From assembly GCF_029624125.1 (NCBI RefSeq), contig NZ_JARSBN010000007.1:1-64000 (forward strand): DNA of 64,000 nucleotides, in the 5' to 3' direction. Each line of letters opens with the position of its first letter. The first letter of the stretch is position 1. Source of the DNA: Winogradskyella marincola (GTDB lineage Bacteria > Bacteroidota > Bacteroidia > Flavobacteriales > Flavobacteriaceae). Shown here piece after piece: positions 19,414 through 28,753 of the stretch. Below the pieces are notes generated by a model, which was not told the DNA's origin, made no database searches, and saw only the letters and a list, made by a program, of their open reading frames with translations. A program made the position numbers and the translations under genes.

Positions 19414-20469
19414 ATGCAATTACGATGTCTTATAGCATTTTTAATTTTTTCTTGGTGTTGTGAAGCCCAGTACTCTTTCTCTGGCTACACCAATCCTGAA
19501 GAATGGCAAAAAACCGTGTACCTCTCTATTGTAGAAGATTACCGAAAAATGTCTGGTGTGTATTCCGAACAAATCATCGCTAAAACTTCAGCAGATGAGA
19601 CTGGATACTTTGAGTTTAAAGGTGATATGCTTAGTGCAGAAAACCGCATCTATCGCATCCATGTAGATAAGTGCACCGAAACACAACAAGACATTAACCA
19701 CTTTAACGGTCATTGTAGTGATAGTGAAGAGTTACTTTTTATTGCCAAAAACACGGACACTTTAAAACTGCCTTTTTCGTTTGGTAACCAGGTGTTTTGC
19801 AGAGTTGAATCTAACAATCCTAAGGCGAATGCGTTTTTAAAGATAGATTCCCTTAAAAACGATATGCGTTTTGCTTATGGTGAGGTACGAAGTGAAGCCA
19901 ACAGAAAACTGAACAATAAAAAGTGGTTTACTACATTACAAGACTACGGAACCGCCTTAAACGAGCCAGTAGCCGAACTCGCCATTTACGCTTATTTATC
20001 AGATAGAAGCAGTGATTTACACAGCTACTATGTTGAAGACCTACAAAACAATTCCTACTACGATAATCTCAAGGAACGCTTAGAAACCGCATATCCTAAT
20101 GCACCATACACAGCTCAATACAGAAATGAATTAGCTGCAGATCGCTTTATGCTTTCATCGGCAGAAGAAAACAGAAGTACTTCTTCTAATATTTACCTAT
20201 ACGCTGTTCTTGCCGCTTCTTTTCTCTTGAATTTATTTCTCCTTTACCAAATTTGGAAAAACAAGCAATCTAAATCCGAAGATTTAAAATCTAAACTATC
20301 CAAACAAGAGCAAGTTGTCTTAGAACATTTACTACAAGACAAAACCAACAAAGACATTGCTGAGGCACTTTTCTTAAGCGTTAGCACCATAAAAACACAT
20401 ACTAATAACATTTACAAAAAGTTAGAAGTACAATCCAGAGACGAAGCAAAATCACTGTTTATTAAGTGA
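19414..20469 (+). CDS. membrane-anchored LuxR-type transcriptional regulator with exported sensor domain
   Basis: A 351-residue one-component regulator of unusual topology. A signal peptide or first membrane anchor lies at about 1-18. A periplasmic domain of about 235 residues follows, with paired cysteines (CTETQQDINHFNGHC). One transmembrane helix is seen (about 254-276, YLYAVLAASFLLNLFLLYQI), then a basic linker. The C-terminal LuxR helix-turn-helix is about 290-351, with SKQEQVVLEHLLQDKTNKDI, STIKTHTNNIYKKL. It would sense something outside the inner membrane and act on DNA from the membrane. A 14-bp palindrome lies directly after its stop codon. Confidence 0.82.
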   Translation: MQLRCLIAFLIFSWCCEAQYSFSGYTNPEEWQKTVYLSIVEDYRKMSGVYSEQIIAKTSADETGYFEFKGDMLSAENRIYRIHVDKCTETQQDINHFNGHCSDSEELLFIAKNTDTLKLPFSFGNQVFCRVESNNPKANAFLKIDSLKNDMRFAYGEVRSEANRKLNNKKWFTTLQDYGTALNEPVAELAIYAYLSDRSSDLHSYYVEDLQNNSYYDNLKERLETAYPNAPYTAQYRNELAADRFMLSSAEENRSTSSNIYLYAVLAASFLLNLFLLYQIWKNKQSKSEDLKSKLSKQEQVVLEHLLQDKTNKDIAEALFLSVSTIKTHTNNIYKKLEVQSRDEAKSLFIK

Positions 20470-20485
20470 TTACAAAATTCAAACC

Positions 20486-20504
20486 AGGTACTAGTACCTT
20501 TTTC
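20486..20504 (+). terminator. palindrome AGGTACTAGTACCT followed by T run
   Basis: A perfect 14-bp palindrome at 20486-20499 followed by TTTT, 17 bp after the regulator stop codon. It may be a short terminator, though with no real loop the hairpin would be weak, or an operator for the LuxR-type protein or the downstream DUF1573 gene. Confidence 0.4.
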
Positions 20505-20578
20505 CAACCATCATTTTTCAGTTTTTTCAATTCTAAGTTTGAAGTTTGTTTCAGTATTAATCAAAAATTTATTTTACT

Positions 20579-20986
20579 ATGAAACGAACAGTAAACACTA
20601 TTTTAATTTTAATCCTTTCAGTTGGATTATTCAATGCAACATCAAACAACACTGTATTAAAAGGCAACAAAATAGCCGTTATTAAATTTGAAACAGAAGT
20701 GATTGATTACGGAACAATAGAACAACATTCCGATGGCGCACGATTATTTACCTTTACCAATGAAGGCGATGCACCACTACTTATTACTAATGTAAAAACC
20801 AGTTGTGGTTGCACTGTACCTAGCTACTCTAAAGCGCCTATCCTACCAGGAAAAACTGGAGAATTAAACATTAAGTACGACACCAAAAGACTTGGTGCAT
20901 TCACAAAAACCATTACGGTAATTTCTAATGCTGAAGGTGGCAACAAAATCTTAAAAATTAAAGGCAACATTGTAGCTTCAAAATAA
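20579..20986 (+). CDS. DUF1573 domain exported protein
   Basis: A 135-residue exported protein with a signal peptide (about 1-20). Residues 35-132 form a single DUF1573 immunoglobulin-like domain. The family hallmark VIDYGTIEQHSDGARLFTFT, followed by TNVKTSCGCTVPSY with the conserved CGC motif, is clear. It probably resides in the periplasm or on the surface; the function of the family is not established. It is followed by a complex palindromic element. Confidence 0.88.
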   Translation: MKRTVNTILILILSVGLFNATSNNTVLKGNKIAVIKFETEVIDYGTIEQHSDGARLFTFTNEGDAPLLITNVKTSCGCTVPSYSKAPILPGKTGELNIKYDTKRLGAFTKTITVISNAEGGNKILKIKGNIVASK

Positions 20987-21006
20987 TTTGAAACCAGTCT
21001 TAAAAC

Positions 21007-21136
21007 AAGGCTGTTTGGAAAGTGAGAAATCTGTCATTCCGAATTTATTTCAGAATATTCAAATACACATTTCTTCATTGTTTTAGAATCTGAATCAAGT
21101 TCAGATTGACAAAACAAATTCTTTTCAAACAGCCTT
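21007..21136. repeat. composite nested inverted-repeat element
   Basis: Outer arms AAGGCTGTTTGGAAAG (21007-21022) and CTTTTCAAACAGCCTT (21121-21136) pair at 15 of 16 positions. Inside are two related 25-29 bp sequences in opposite orientation: TGTCATTCCGAATTTATTTC at about 21032 and its divergent reverse-complement partner at 21085-21111. The inner unit is a diverged relative of the family A repeats of the paa region. The whole lies between the DUF1573 gene and lysS and could also end DUF1573 transcription. Confidence 0.7.
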
Positions 21137-21141
21137 ATTTC

Positions 21142-21176
21142 TTTGTTTTATACTTTAAATAAATAACGTAATTTTG
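21142..21176 (+). promoter_or_regulatory. predicted promoter of lysS
   Basis: TTTG at 21142-21145 and TAATTTTG at 21169-21176, 23 bp apart, fit the flavobacterial -33/-7 pattern. The -7 box ends 21 bp before the lysS ATG. Confidence 0.45.
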
Positions 21177-21197
21177 CCGTCTTAAATGAATTAAAAA

Positions 21198-22886
21198 ATG
21201 CAACTTTCAGAACAAGAATTAGTAAGACGTCAAAAGTTAGAAAAACTTCGTGCTTTAGGGATTAATCCTTATCCAGCCGATTTATATCCTGTAACACACA
21301 CTTCCAAACAGATAAAATCTGATTACGAAGAAAGTAAACAGGTGGTTATAGCTGGTCGTCTTATGGCAATTAATGTTCAAGGAAAGGCTTCTTTTGCTCA
21401 GTTACAAGACAGCGAAGGACGTATTCAAGTATATTTTAACAGAGATGAAATCTGCCAAGGCGAAGACAAGTCATTGTACAACGATGTCTTTAAAAAATTA
21501 ATCGATTTAGGCGATTTTATTGGTATCGAAGGAGAATTATTCACCACTAAAGTTGGTGAAAAAACGGTAATGGTAAAACAGTTTAAACTGTTGAGCAAAG
21601 CTTTAAAACCATTACCAATCCCAAAACAAAAAGACGGAAAAACCTATGATGCATTTACAGACCCAGAGCAACGTTACAGACAACGTTATGCAGATTTGGC
21701 TGTAAATCCGCACGTAAAAGATGTGTTTGTAAAGCGTACAAAATTATTTAACGCTATGCGTCAGTTTTTTAATGACTCTGGTTATTTTGAAGTTGAAACA
21801 CCAATCTTACAACCAATTCCAGGAGGTGCAGCTGCAAGACCGTTCATTACACACCACAATAGCTTGGACATTCCATTATACATGAGAATTGCCAATGAGC
21901 TTTACTTAAAGCGTTTAATTGTTGGTGGTTTTGAAGGCGTGTATGAGTTCTCTAAAAACTTCCGAAACGAAGGTATGGACCGTACGCATAATCCTGAGTT
22001 TACAGCAATGGAAATCTATGTTGCCTACAAGGATTACAACTGGATGATGGATTTCTGCGAAAAGCTATTAGAGCATTGTGCCATTGCAGTTAATGGAACT
22101 TCTGAAGCAACGTTTGGCGAGCACAAAATTAACTTTAAAGCACCATACAAGCGTATTTCTATGCGCGATTCTATTTTAGAATTTACAGGTTTTGACATCT
22201 ACGATAAAACTGAAGCTGAAATTAGAACTGCAGCCAAAGACATGGGTATTGAAGTTGACGACACAATGGGCAAAGGCAAGTTGATTGATGAGATTTTTGG
22301 AGAAAAGTGTGAAGGCAACTACATACAACCAACATTTATTACAGACTATCCTAAGGAGATGAGTCCTTTATGTAAAGAGCATAGAGAAAATCCTGAATTA
22401 ACAGAGCGTTTTGAACTTATGGTTTGTGGTAAGGAAATCGCAAATGCCTATTCTGAGCTTAACGACCCAATTGATCAACGCGAGCGTTTTGAGCACCAAT
22501 TAAAACTAGCTCAAAAAGGTGATGATGAAGCTACGGAATTCATTGATTTCGACTTCTTACGTGCTTTAGAATACGGTATGCCACCAACATCTGGAATGGG
22601 AATTGGAATGGACAGACTAATAATGTTCTTAACCAATAACCAAAGTATACAAGAAGTATTGTTCTTCCCACAAATGCGACCAGAGAAGAAAAAAGTGGAT
22701 TTAAGCGATAACGAAAAAGCCATTTTTGAAATTCTTAAAAAAGAACAACGAATGGACTTAAATGAACTTAAAGCACAATCTGGTCTAAGTAATAAAGGTT
22801 GGGATAAAGGTATTAAAGGCTTAGGAAAACACGGCTTAACTAAAGTTGAAAAAACGGATGAAGGCTTATTTGTTGAGATGGCATAA
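21198..22886 (+). CDS. lysS: lysine--tRNA ligase (class II)
   Basis: A 562-residue lysyl-tRNA synthetase. An N-terminal OB-fold anticodon-binding domain (about 50-150: VVIAGRLMAINVQGKASFAQLQ region) precedes a class II catalytic core. Motif 2 is FRNEGMDRTHNPEFTAMEIY and motif 3 is GMGIGMDRLIMFLTNNQ; the ILQPIPGGAAARPF segment is also typical. It is about 60 residues longer than the E. coli enzyme because of a C-terminal helical extension (about 500-562, with a winged-helix-like NEKAIFEILKKEQRMDLNEL stretch). Essential for translation. Followed by a hairpin terminator. Confidence 0.97.
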   Translation: MQLSEQELVRRQKLEKLRALGINPYPADLYPVTHTSKQIKSDYEESKQVVIAGRLMAINVQGKASFAQLQDSEGRIQVYFNRDEICQGEDKSLYNDVFKKLIDLGDFIGIEGELFTTKVGEKTVMVKQFKLLSKALKPLPIPKQKDGKTYDAFTDPEQRYRQRYADLAVNPHVKDVFVKRTKLFNAMRQFFNDSGYFEVETPILQPIPGGAAARPFITHHNSLDIPLYMRIANELYLKRLIVGGFEGVYEFSKNFRNEGMDRTHNPEFTAMEIYVAYKDYNWMMDFCEKLLEHCAIAVNGTSEATFGEHKINFKAPYKRISMRDSILEFTGFDIYDKTEAEIRTAAKDMGIEVDDTMGKGKLIDEIFGEKCEGNYIQPTFITDYPKEMSPLCKEHRENPELTERFELMVCGKEIANAYSELNDPIDQRERFEHQLKLAQKGDDEATEFIDFDFLRALEYGMPPTSGMGIGMDRLIMFLTNNQSIQEVLFFPQMRPEKKKVDLSDNEKAIFEILKKEQRMDLNELKAQSGLSNKGWDKGIKGLGKHGLTKVEKTDEGLFVEMA

Positions 22887-22914
22887 ACACCAACTAACAA
22901 TATATAATTTTAAG

Positions 22915-22946
22915 AAAGGATTTATCGAAAGATGAATCCTTTTTTT
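22915..22946 (+). terminator. terminator of lysS
   Basis: Arms AAAGGATT (22915-22922) and AATCCTTT (22935-22942), followed by a T run. Confidence 0.75.
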
Positions 22947-23040
22947 ATTTAAAATCAATACACATTACATTTTAACAACTTGTTCATTACAGCTTTTTTC
23001 TTATTTTCACAATCGCTATGAATCAGTTACTTATTACAAA

Positions 23041-24294
23041 ATGAGAAAAATTACATTCCTATTCCTAATCTGTTTTGTTATTTTTTCCTGCGGAAAAGAT
23101 GAAGATGATACAGTAAGTGCTTGCCTTGCAACCACAAATATTGTAGCAAACGATATTACTACCTCCTCTGCAACTATTACATGGACAGACCCCAATCTAA
23201 GCAACGCTTATGTTGTGGAATATGGAGAATCAGGCTTTGCTTTAGGATCTGGTTCTACAATTGAAGAAACCACAACTTCAGCGACTTTAACAAACCTGAA
23301 TCCTGAAACAACTTACGATGTTTATATTCAGGCAATTTGCGCTACTAATAACACAAGCTTACATTCTGAAGTTTTAAGCTTCACAACAGAGATATCGCCT
23401 GTGGTACCAGAATTTAGAACTAACCTTTCTGAATTGAATCTATTTTCAGGTAATCTTGGAGATTTAAACATTTCATCGAAAGCCTTTAAATACGAACTTA
23501 ACACAGAGTTATTTACAGACTACGCTCACAAACAACGTCTAATAGCTTTACCAGAAAATACATCAATGCTATACGATGGTGATGGATTACCTATTTTTCC
23601 TGACAACACTGTAATTGCCAAAACATTTTATTACAATGTAGACGAGCGCGACTTATCTCTTGGACGAATAATTATAGAAACTCGTGTGCTCATAAAAATC
23701 AACGGAGTTTGGGAAACTGGAGATTACAAATGGAACGCAGCACAAAATGAAGCGACATTAGATTTAGATGGTAGTATTGTTCCTGTAACCTGGATTGATG
23801 TTGATGGTGCCACAAATTCTTCTAACTACAATATACCGTCTAATACCGATTGCTTTACATGCCATAACATCTATGAAGACGTTACTCCCATCGGCCCAAA
23901 ACTGAGAAACATGAACTTTGAAGTTGATGGAGTAAATCAATTAGATGCTTTTATAAACAATCAACATTTAAGCGGTTTATCTGGTAGCTCAGAAGTTTCT
24001 TCTATTGTTAACTGGGAAGACACCTCAGCATCATTAGAAGACAGGGCCAGATCATATTTTGATATCAATTGTGCACATTGCCATATTCAAGGTGGTAATT
24101 GCGGAAATCAATCTATTCTACGATTGGCTTACGAAACTTCATTGGGAGATTCTAAAATAGCTGAAAGAAGTTTCAGTATTTCAATTAGAGTTTCAGAGTA
24201 CAGCGAAGGGTTTAGCATGCCATACATTGGCACAACTATGATTCATCCTGAAGGCGTAGAACTTATTCGCGAGTATCTAGACTCTTTAGAATAA
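23041..24294 (+). CDS. lipoprotein with Fn3 domain and diheme cytochrome c-like module (TIGR03806/SO2930-like)
   Basis: A 417-residue lipoprotein (lipobox VIFSC, Cys17). Residues about 27-118 are a fibronectin type III domain (ATITWTDPN ... NLNPETTYDVYIQAIC). Residues about 125-415 match the SO2930/HNE_0200 family of diheme c-type cytochromes: the YELNTELFTDYAHKQR, FYYNVDER and IIETRVLIK patterns and two CxxCH haem-binding sites, C271-FTC-H275 and C344-AHC-H348. It is probably an electron carrier on the outside of a membrane. The partner oxidoreductase is not in the window. The Fn3 fusion suggests surface display. Confidence 0.8.
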   Translation: MRKITFLFLICFVIFSCGKDEDDTVSACLATTNIVANDITTSSATITWTDPNLSNAYVVEYGESGFALGSGSTIEETTTSATLTNLNPETTYDVYIQAICATNNTSLHSEVLSFTTEISPVVPEFRTNLSELNLFSGNLGDLNISSKAFKYELNTELFTDYAHKQRLIALPENTSMLYDGDGLPIFPDNTVIAKTFYYNVDERDLSLGRIIIETRVLIKINGVWETGDYKWNAAQNEATLDLDGSIVPVTWIDVDGATNSSNYNIPSNTDCFTCHNIYEDVTPIGPKLRNMNFEVDGVNQLDAFINNQHLSGLSGSSEVSSIVNWEDTSASLEDRARSYFDINCAHCHIQGGNCGNQSILRLAYETSLGDSKIAERSFSISIRVSEYSEGFSMPYIGTTMIHPEGVELIREYLDSLE

Positions 24295-24395
24295 TACAAA
24301 AACCAGCGTTAAAAAAATTATAAAATAAGTTTTGAAACTGAAAGATTCTTAATGGAATCCTTATTTTCATGCAAATTTTTTAAAACCGACTCAAA

Positions 24396-26882
24396 GTGAA
24401 GCAACTATCCGTTAAGCTACTTTTTGTAGCTTCTGCTTTTTTAGCATTTTCTTGTTCTACCGCTAAAAAAGCCAGTAAATCAAAAAAAACTGATGCCACA
24501 GCAATGGCAAAACCAGCCGGAAAAAAACCTGGCAAAAATGATCCAAAACCTTACAGTAAAGTTATTACTAAAGACGCTAAAACAGACAAAGGTCTCTTTA
24601 CAGTGCACTCTTTAGATGATAAATTTTATTACGAAATTCCAGATTCTCTTTTTAATAGAGAAATGCTGATGGTAACTCGTATTTCTAAAACCGCAAGCGG
24701 ACTTGGTTTTGGTGGAGGAAAGCAAAACGAGCAAGTTTTACGCTGGGAAAAGAAAGGCAAAAAAGTAGTGCTTCGTGTGGTATCTTACAATGTTACTGCT
24801 GCAGACTCTTTACCTGTTAATGAAGCTGTAAAGAATTCTAATTTTGAACCAGTATTATTTACATTTCCAATACAAGCTTACAGCAAAGATTCTACAAGCA
24901 CTGTTATAGATGCTACGCCTTTATTTAGCAAAGATGTAAAATCATTAGGGCTTCCTCAATTTAGAAGAAGACCATACAAAGTTACAAGATTAGAGAGCGA
25001 TAAGTCTTTTATTGAAACCATTAAAAGCTATCCTAGAAACATTGAAGCTCGCCACGTAAAAACATATGCTGCTGGCTCACCTCCATCTAACTGGAGCACA
25101 GGAAGTATCTCAATTGAGATTAATAACTCTATGATTTTACTACCAGACAATCCTATGAAACGTCGCTACTTTGACGAGCGCGTAGGCTGGTTTACAAGTG
25201 GTACTACCGATTATGGTTTAGAAGATCAAAAAAGTGAAACATTAACTTATTTAGACCGTTGGAGACTAGAGGTTAGAGATGAGGATATTGAAAAGTTTAA
25301 ACGAGGCGAATTAGTAGTTCCTAAGAAACAAATCGTTTATTATATTGATAGAGCTACACCTGAAAAGTGGAGAAAATATATTAAGCAAGGTATTGAAGAT
25401 TGGCAGGTTGCATTTGAAGCTGCTGGTTTTAAAGAAGCAATCATTGCTAAAGATCCACCATCAGTAGAAGAAGATCCTGATTGGAGTCCTGAAGATGTTC
25501 GTTATTCTGTAGTACGTTATTTAGCATCTCCGATTCCTAATGCAAACGGACCTCACGTAAGCGATCCTAGAACTGGTGAAATTTTAGAAAGTGATATTAA
25601 CTGGTACCACAACGTAATGTCATTATTACGTGGTTGGTTCTTTGTACAGACTGCTGCTATTAATCCAGATGCACAAAGTCCACAGTTTAAAGATGAAGTT
25701 ATGGGACGTCTTATCCGTTTTGTTTCAGCTCACGAAGTTGGACACACTTTAGGATTACCACACAACATGGGAAGTAGTGTTGCTTACCCTGTTGAAAAGC
25801 TTAGAGATGCTGAGTTTACTCAAAAATTTGGAACAGCACCATCTATAATGGACTACGCACGTTTCAACTACGTAGCTCAACCTGGTGACGAAGGCGTTGC
25901 TTTAATGCCTAATATTGGCGTTTATGATAAATACGCTATTGCTTGGGGTTACAAACCTATTTTAGACAAAACTGCTGAAGAAGAAAAAGAAATCCTTAAC
26001 CAATGGATTACTGAACACGCAGGAGACCCAATGTATCGTTTCGGTCACCAACAAGTTGGAGATATTCACGATCCAAGTTCTCAAACTGAAGATTTAGGTG
26101 ATAACGCAATGCTTGCCAGCGAGTATGGTATTAAAAACTTAAAGCGTATTGTTCCTAACCTAATAAAATGGACTACTGAAGCTGGTGAAGATTATGATGA
26201 TTTAGATGAAATGTATGGCCATGTTATATCTCAGTTTAACAGATACATGGGACATGTTTCTAACAATATTGGTGGTGTTTATGAGTATTACAAAACTGCT
26301 GACCAAGAAGGAGCAGTTTACACTCCAGTGCCAAAATCTCATCAAAAAGAAGCTATGCAGTTTATTCAAGATAATTTATTTAAGACTCCAGAGTGGTTAT
26401 TAGATGAGGAAATCTTTGGTCGTATTGAGTATTCTGGTTCTGTAGAACGCATACGTGCTTTACAAGCAAGAACACTAAATAACATTTTAAGCTTAGGTAA
26501 GATGCAACGTTTAACTGAAGCACACACCTATGACAGCAAAGCATATGCTTTAACTGACATGATGAGCGATTTACGCAAAGGTGTATGGAGCGAATTACGC
26601 ACTGGAAAGAAAATAGATACTTACAGACGTAATCTTCAACGTGCACACATAGATCGTTTAGCGTATTTAATGACTGCTGAAAACCAAAGCGGAAGAACCA
26701 GAAGTCCTTACATGAAAGCTACAGCTGTTAACACGAGTCAATCTGATATTAGAGCAGTTGTAAGAGCAGAATTAAAGACTTTACGTAGTCAATTACGTTC
26801 TGCAAGAGGAGGAGATAGTATGAGTAGAATTCATATTGCTGACGCGATAGAGCGTATCAATAATATTTTAGATCCTAAATAA
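24396..26882 (+). CDS. zinc-dependent metalloprotease (DUF5117/DUF4953/DUF5118 family)
   Basis: An 828-residue lipoprotein-like metalloprotease. GTG start at 24396; signal peptide with lipobox LAFSC near residue 20, then a Lys-rich stretch. The zinc site is HEVGHTLGLPH (446-456), a metzincin-type HExxHxxGxxH motif, with a downstream PSIMDYARFNYV Met-turn-like segment. Length and the order of an N-terminal beta domain, catalytic core and helical C-terminus fit the large Bacteroidota family annotated DUF5117/DUF4953. It likely acts in the periplasm or on the surface; the substrate is unknown. It has a strong terminator downstream. Confidence 0.88.
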   Translation: MKQLSVKLLFVASAFLAFSCSTAKKASKSKKTDATAMAKPAGKKPGKNDPKPYSKVITKDAKTDKGLFTVHSLDDKFYYEIPDSLFNREMLMVTRISKTASGLGFGGGKQNEQVLRWEKKGKKVVLRVVSYNVTAADSLPVNEAVKNSNFEPVLFTFPIQAYSKDSTSTVIDATPLFSKDVKSLGLPQFRRRPYKVTRLESDKSFIETIKSYPRNIEARHVKTYAAGSPPSNWSTGSISIEINNSMILLPDNPMKRRYFDERVGWFTSGTTDYGLEDQKSETLTYLDRWRLEVRDEDIEKFKRGELVVPKKQIVYYIDRATPEKWRKYIKQGIEDWQVAFEAAGFKEAIIAKDPPSVEEDPDWSPEDVRYSVVRYLASPIPNANGPHVSDPRTGEILESDINWYHNVMSLLRGWFFVQTAAINPDAQSPQFKDEVMGRLIRFVSAHEVGHTLGLPHNMGSSVAYPVEKLRDAEFTQKFGTAPSIMDYARFNYVAQPGDEGVALMPNIGVYDKYAIAWGYKPILDKTAEEEKEILNQWITEHAGDPMYRFGHQQVGDIHDPSSQTEDLGDNAMLASEYGIKNLKRIVPNLIKWTTEAGEDYDDLDEMYGHVISQFNRYMGHVSNNIGGVYEYYKTADQEGAVYTPVPKSHQKEAMQFIQDNLFKTPEWLLDEEIFGRIEYSGSVERIRALQARTLNNILSLGKMQRLTEAHTYDSKAYALTDMMSDLRKGVWSELRTGKKIDTYRRNLQRAHIDRLAYLMTAENQSGRTRSPYMKATAVNTSQSDIRAVVRAELKTLRSQLRSARGGDSMSRIHIADAIERINNILDPK

Positions 26883-26902
26883 TCTAAAATAAATAACATT
26901 CT

Positions 26903-26937
26903 AAAAAAGGCTTCAAGTTAATTTGAAGCCTTTTTTG
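26903..26937 (+). terminator. terminator of the metalloprotease gene
   Basis: Arms GGCTTCAA (26909-26916) and TTGAAGCC (26923-26930) flanked by A and T runs, loop GTTAAT. Confidence 0.88.
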
Positions 26938-27074
26938 GTTAAAATAAATGCTGCTACATGTATAAATTATATTGTCTGTGTACAAACAAATAAATTCACT
27001 CAAAACAAACAAAAACTTCAATGATTTAAATAAAAATTATTACTTTAGTAATCTATTTAACTAAACAACCCATA

Positions 27075-27416
27075 ATGAAAAAGATATTTACATTAGGCTT
27101 ATTTGCTTTTGCAATGTTTATTGGTAGCCAAACACTGACTGCACAAAACACAAAACTAGAAGACAAAGTAGAAATAAATACTAAAGCTTCAGAAAAAACA
27201 GAAGTTCTTGGAAGAGCTTTAAAATTTCACAGCAATCAAAAAGATGATGTATACGAAGCATTAAAACTTTTCCTTAGCACTGAGTTAAGTTTATCTAGGA
27301 ACGAAAATACTCTACCAGCTGAAATTGAAAAAAACAAAACAAGACTGGAGAGCCAAATGAAAGAAATTTTAAATGACGAGCAATTTTCTAAATACAAAGC
27401 CTTGTCAAACGAATAA
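27075..27416 (+). CDS. small exported protein, unknown
   Basis: A 113-residue protein with a clear signal peptide (about 1-24, ending TLTAQ). The mature part is almost all helical and charged (KASEKTEVLGRALKFHSNQK ... EKNKTRLESQMKEILNDEQF), reminiscent of small periplasmic Spy-like or DUF4168-like helical proteins, where LNDEQFSKY is a common ending motif. I do not recognise a specific family. It is convergent with hemL and shares a bidirectional terminator with it. Confidence 0.6.
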   Translation: MKKIFTLGLFAFAMFIGSQTLTAQNTKLEDKVEINTKASEKTEVLGRALKFHSNQKDDVYEALKLFLSTELSLSRNENTLPAEIEKNKTRLESQMKEILNDEQFSKYKALSNE

Positions 27417-27431
27417 TCATAAAGACACAAA

Positions 27432-27464
27432 AAAAAAGCTTCGCAATTGCGAAGCTTTTTTTAT
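27432..27464. terminator. bidirectional terminator
   Basis: A perfect 20-bp palindrome AGCTTCGCAATTGCGAAGCT (27438-27457) flanked by an A run on the left and a T run on the right, between the convergent small exported protein and hemL. Confidence 0.88.
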
Positions 27465-28751
27465 TTATAAATCTTTTGCTATTTCTTCAACAGCTGCAAT
27501 AGTTTCATTTAAATCCTGATAAGTCAATGCATCTGTAATAAACCAAGTTTCAAAAGCGCTTGGCGCTATATAAATACCCTTATTAAGCATACCGTGAAAG
27601 AATTTCTTAAAGGTATCATTATTACCCTTAGCTGCACTTTCAAAATCTACAACAGGCTCATCAGAAAAATGAACTGAAATCATTGAACCTATTCTGTTTA
27701 TAGTATGTGTAACATTATTTTTACTTAAGGCTTCAGTAATACCCTTATGAAGGTATTTTGTCTTCTCCTCCAATCTACTCATTAAGCCTGTATCTGTATT
27801 AATTGCCTTAAGCATAGCCAAACCAGCAGCCATTGCTAATGGGTTACCACTTAAAGTTCCTGCCTGGTATACAGGTCCTAAAGGCGCCAGATGATTCATT
27901 ATTTCATTTCTCGCAGCAAAAGCACCAACAGGTAAACCACCACCTACTACTTTACCAAAACATACGATATCTGCATCTATTCCTTTTAGCTCTTGCGCTC
28001 CACCATTAGCCAGTCTAAAACCAGTCATAACTTCATCAAAAATCAAGAGTATATCGTTAGCATCGCAAACCGCTCTTAAGCCTTCTAAAAAGCCTTCAAC
28101 TGGCGGAATACAACCCATATTTCCTGCAATAGGCTCTATAATAATTGCAGCTATTTCTCCTTTATTTGCTTCAACTAATGATTTTACATTCTCAATATCA
28201 TTGTAAGTAGCCAACAACGTATCCTTAGCTGTACCTTGTGTTACTCCTGGACTATTTGGAGTACCAAACGTAACAGCACCACTACCTGCTGCAATTAAAA
28301 AAGAATCACTATGTCCATGATAGCAACCTGCAAATTTTATAATTTTATCTTTTTTGGTGTAACCTCGTGCTAAGCGAATAGCACTCATACAGGCCTCTGT
28401 ACCAGAATTTACAAAACGAATTTTATCAATATTAGGCACCATAGAAACGGCTAATTCTGCAATCTCTGTTTCTAGTGCTGTTGGCATCCCAAAAGAAGTT
28501 CCTTCTTTAGTTTTCTCTATTACAGCATCAACAACTGGCTGAAAAGCATGACCCAACAACATTGGTCCCCAAGAATTAATATAATCTATAAAACGGTTTC
28601 CATCTTCGTCATAGACATAAGCCCCTTTTGCTGATTTGGCAAAAATTGGTGTACCACCAACAGCTTTAAACGCTCTTACAGGAGAATTTACACCTCCAGG
28701 AATTACTTGTTGTGCTTCTTTAAACAAAGCACTACTTCTTTGATATAACAT
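27465..28751 (-). CDS. hemL: glutamate-1-semialdehyde 2,1-aminomutase
   Basis: A 428-residue PLP enzyme converting glutamate-1-semialdehyde to 5-aminolevulinate, a precursor of haem. Motifs: [17 protein letters not shown] at the N-terminus, [28 protein letters not shown], the class III aminotransferase pattern [12 protein letters not shown], and PLP-binding Lys267 in [15 protein letters not shown]. Length is normal for the family. It stops at a bidirectional terminator. Its start lies 2 bp after the stop of the LysM glucosaminidase gene, so the two are cotranscribed. Confidence 0.97.
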   Translation of the reverse strand: MLYQRSSALFKEAQQVIPGGVNSPVRAFKAVGGTPIFAKSAKGAYVYDEDGNRFIDYINSWGPMLLGHAFQPVVDAVIEKTKEGTSFGMPTALETEIAELAVSMVPNIDKIRFVNSGTEACMSAIRLARGYTKKDKIIKFAGCYHGHSDSFLIAAGSGAVTFGTPNSPGVTQGTAKDTLLATYNDIENVKSLVEANKGEIAAIIIEPIAGNMGCIPPVEGFLEGLRAVCDANDILLIFDEVMTGFRLANGGAQELKGIDADIVCFGKVVGGGLPVGAFAARNEIMNHLAPLGPVYQAGTLSGNPLAMAAGLAMLKAINTDTGLMSRLEEKTKYLHKGITEALSKNNVTHTINRIGSMISVHFSDEPVVDFESAAKGNNDTFKKFFHGMLNKGIYIAPSAFETWFITDALTYQDLNETIAAVEEIAKDL

Positions 28752-28753
28752 AT

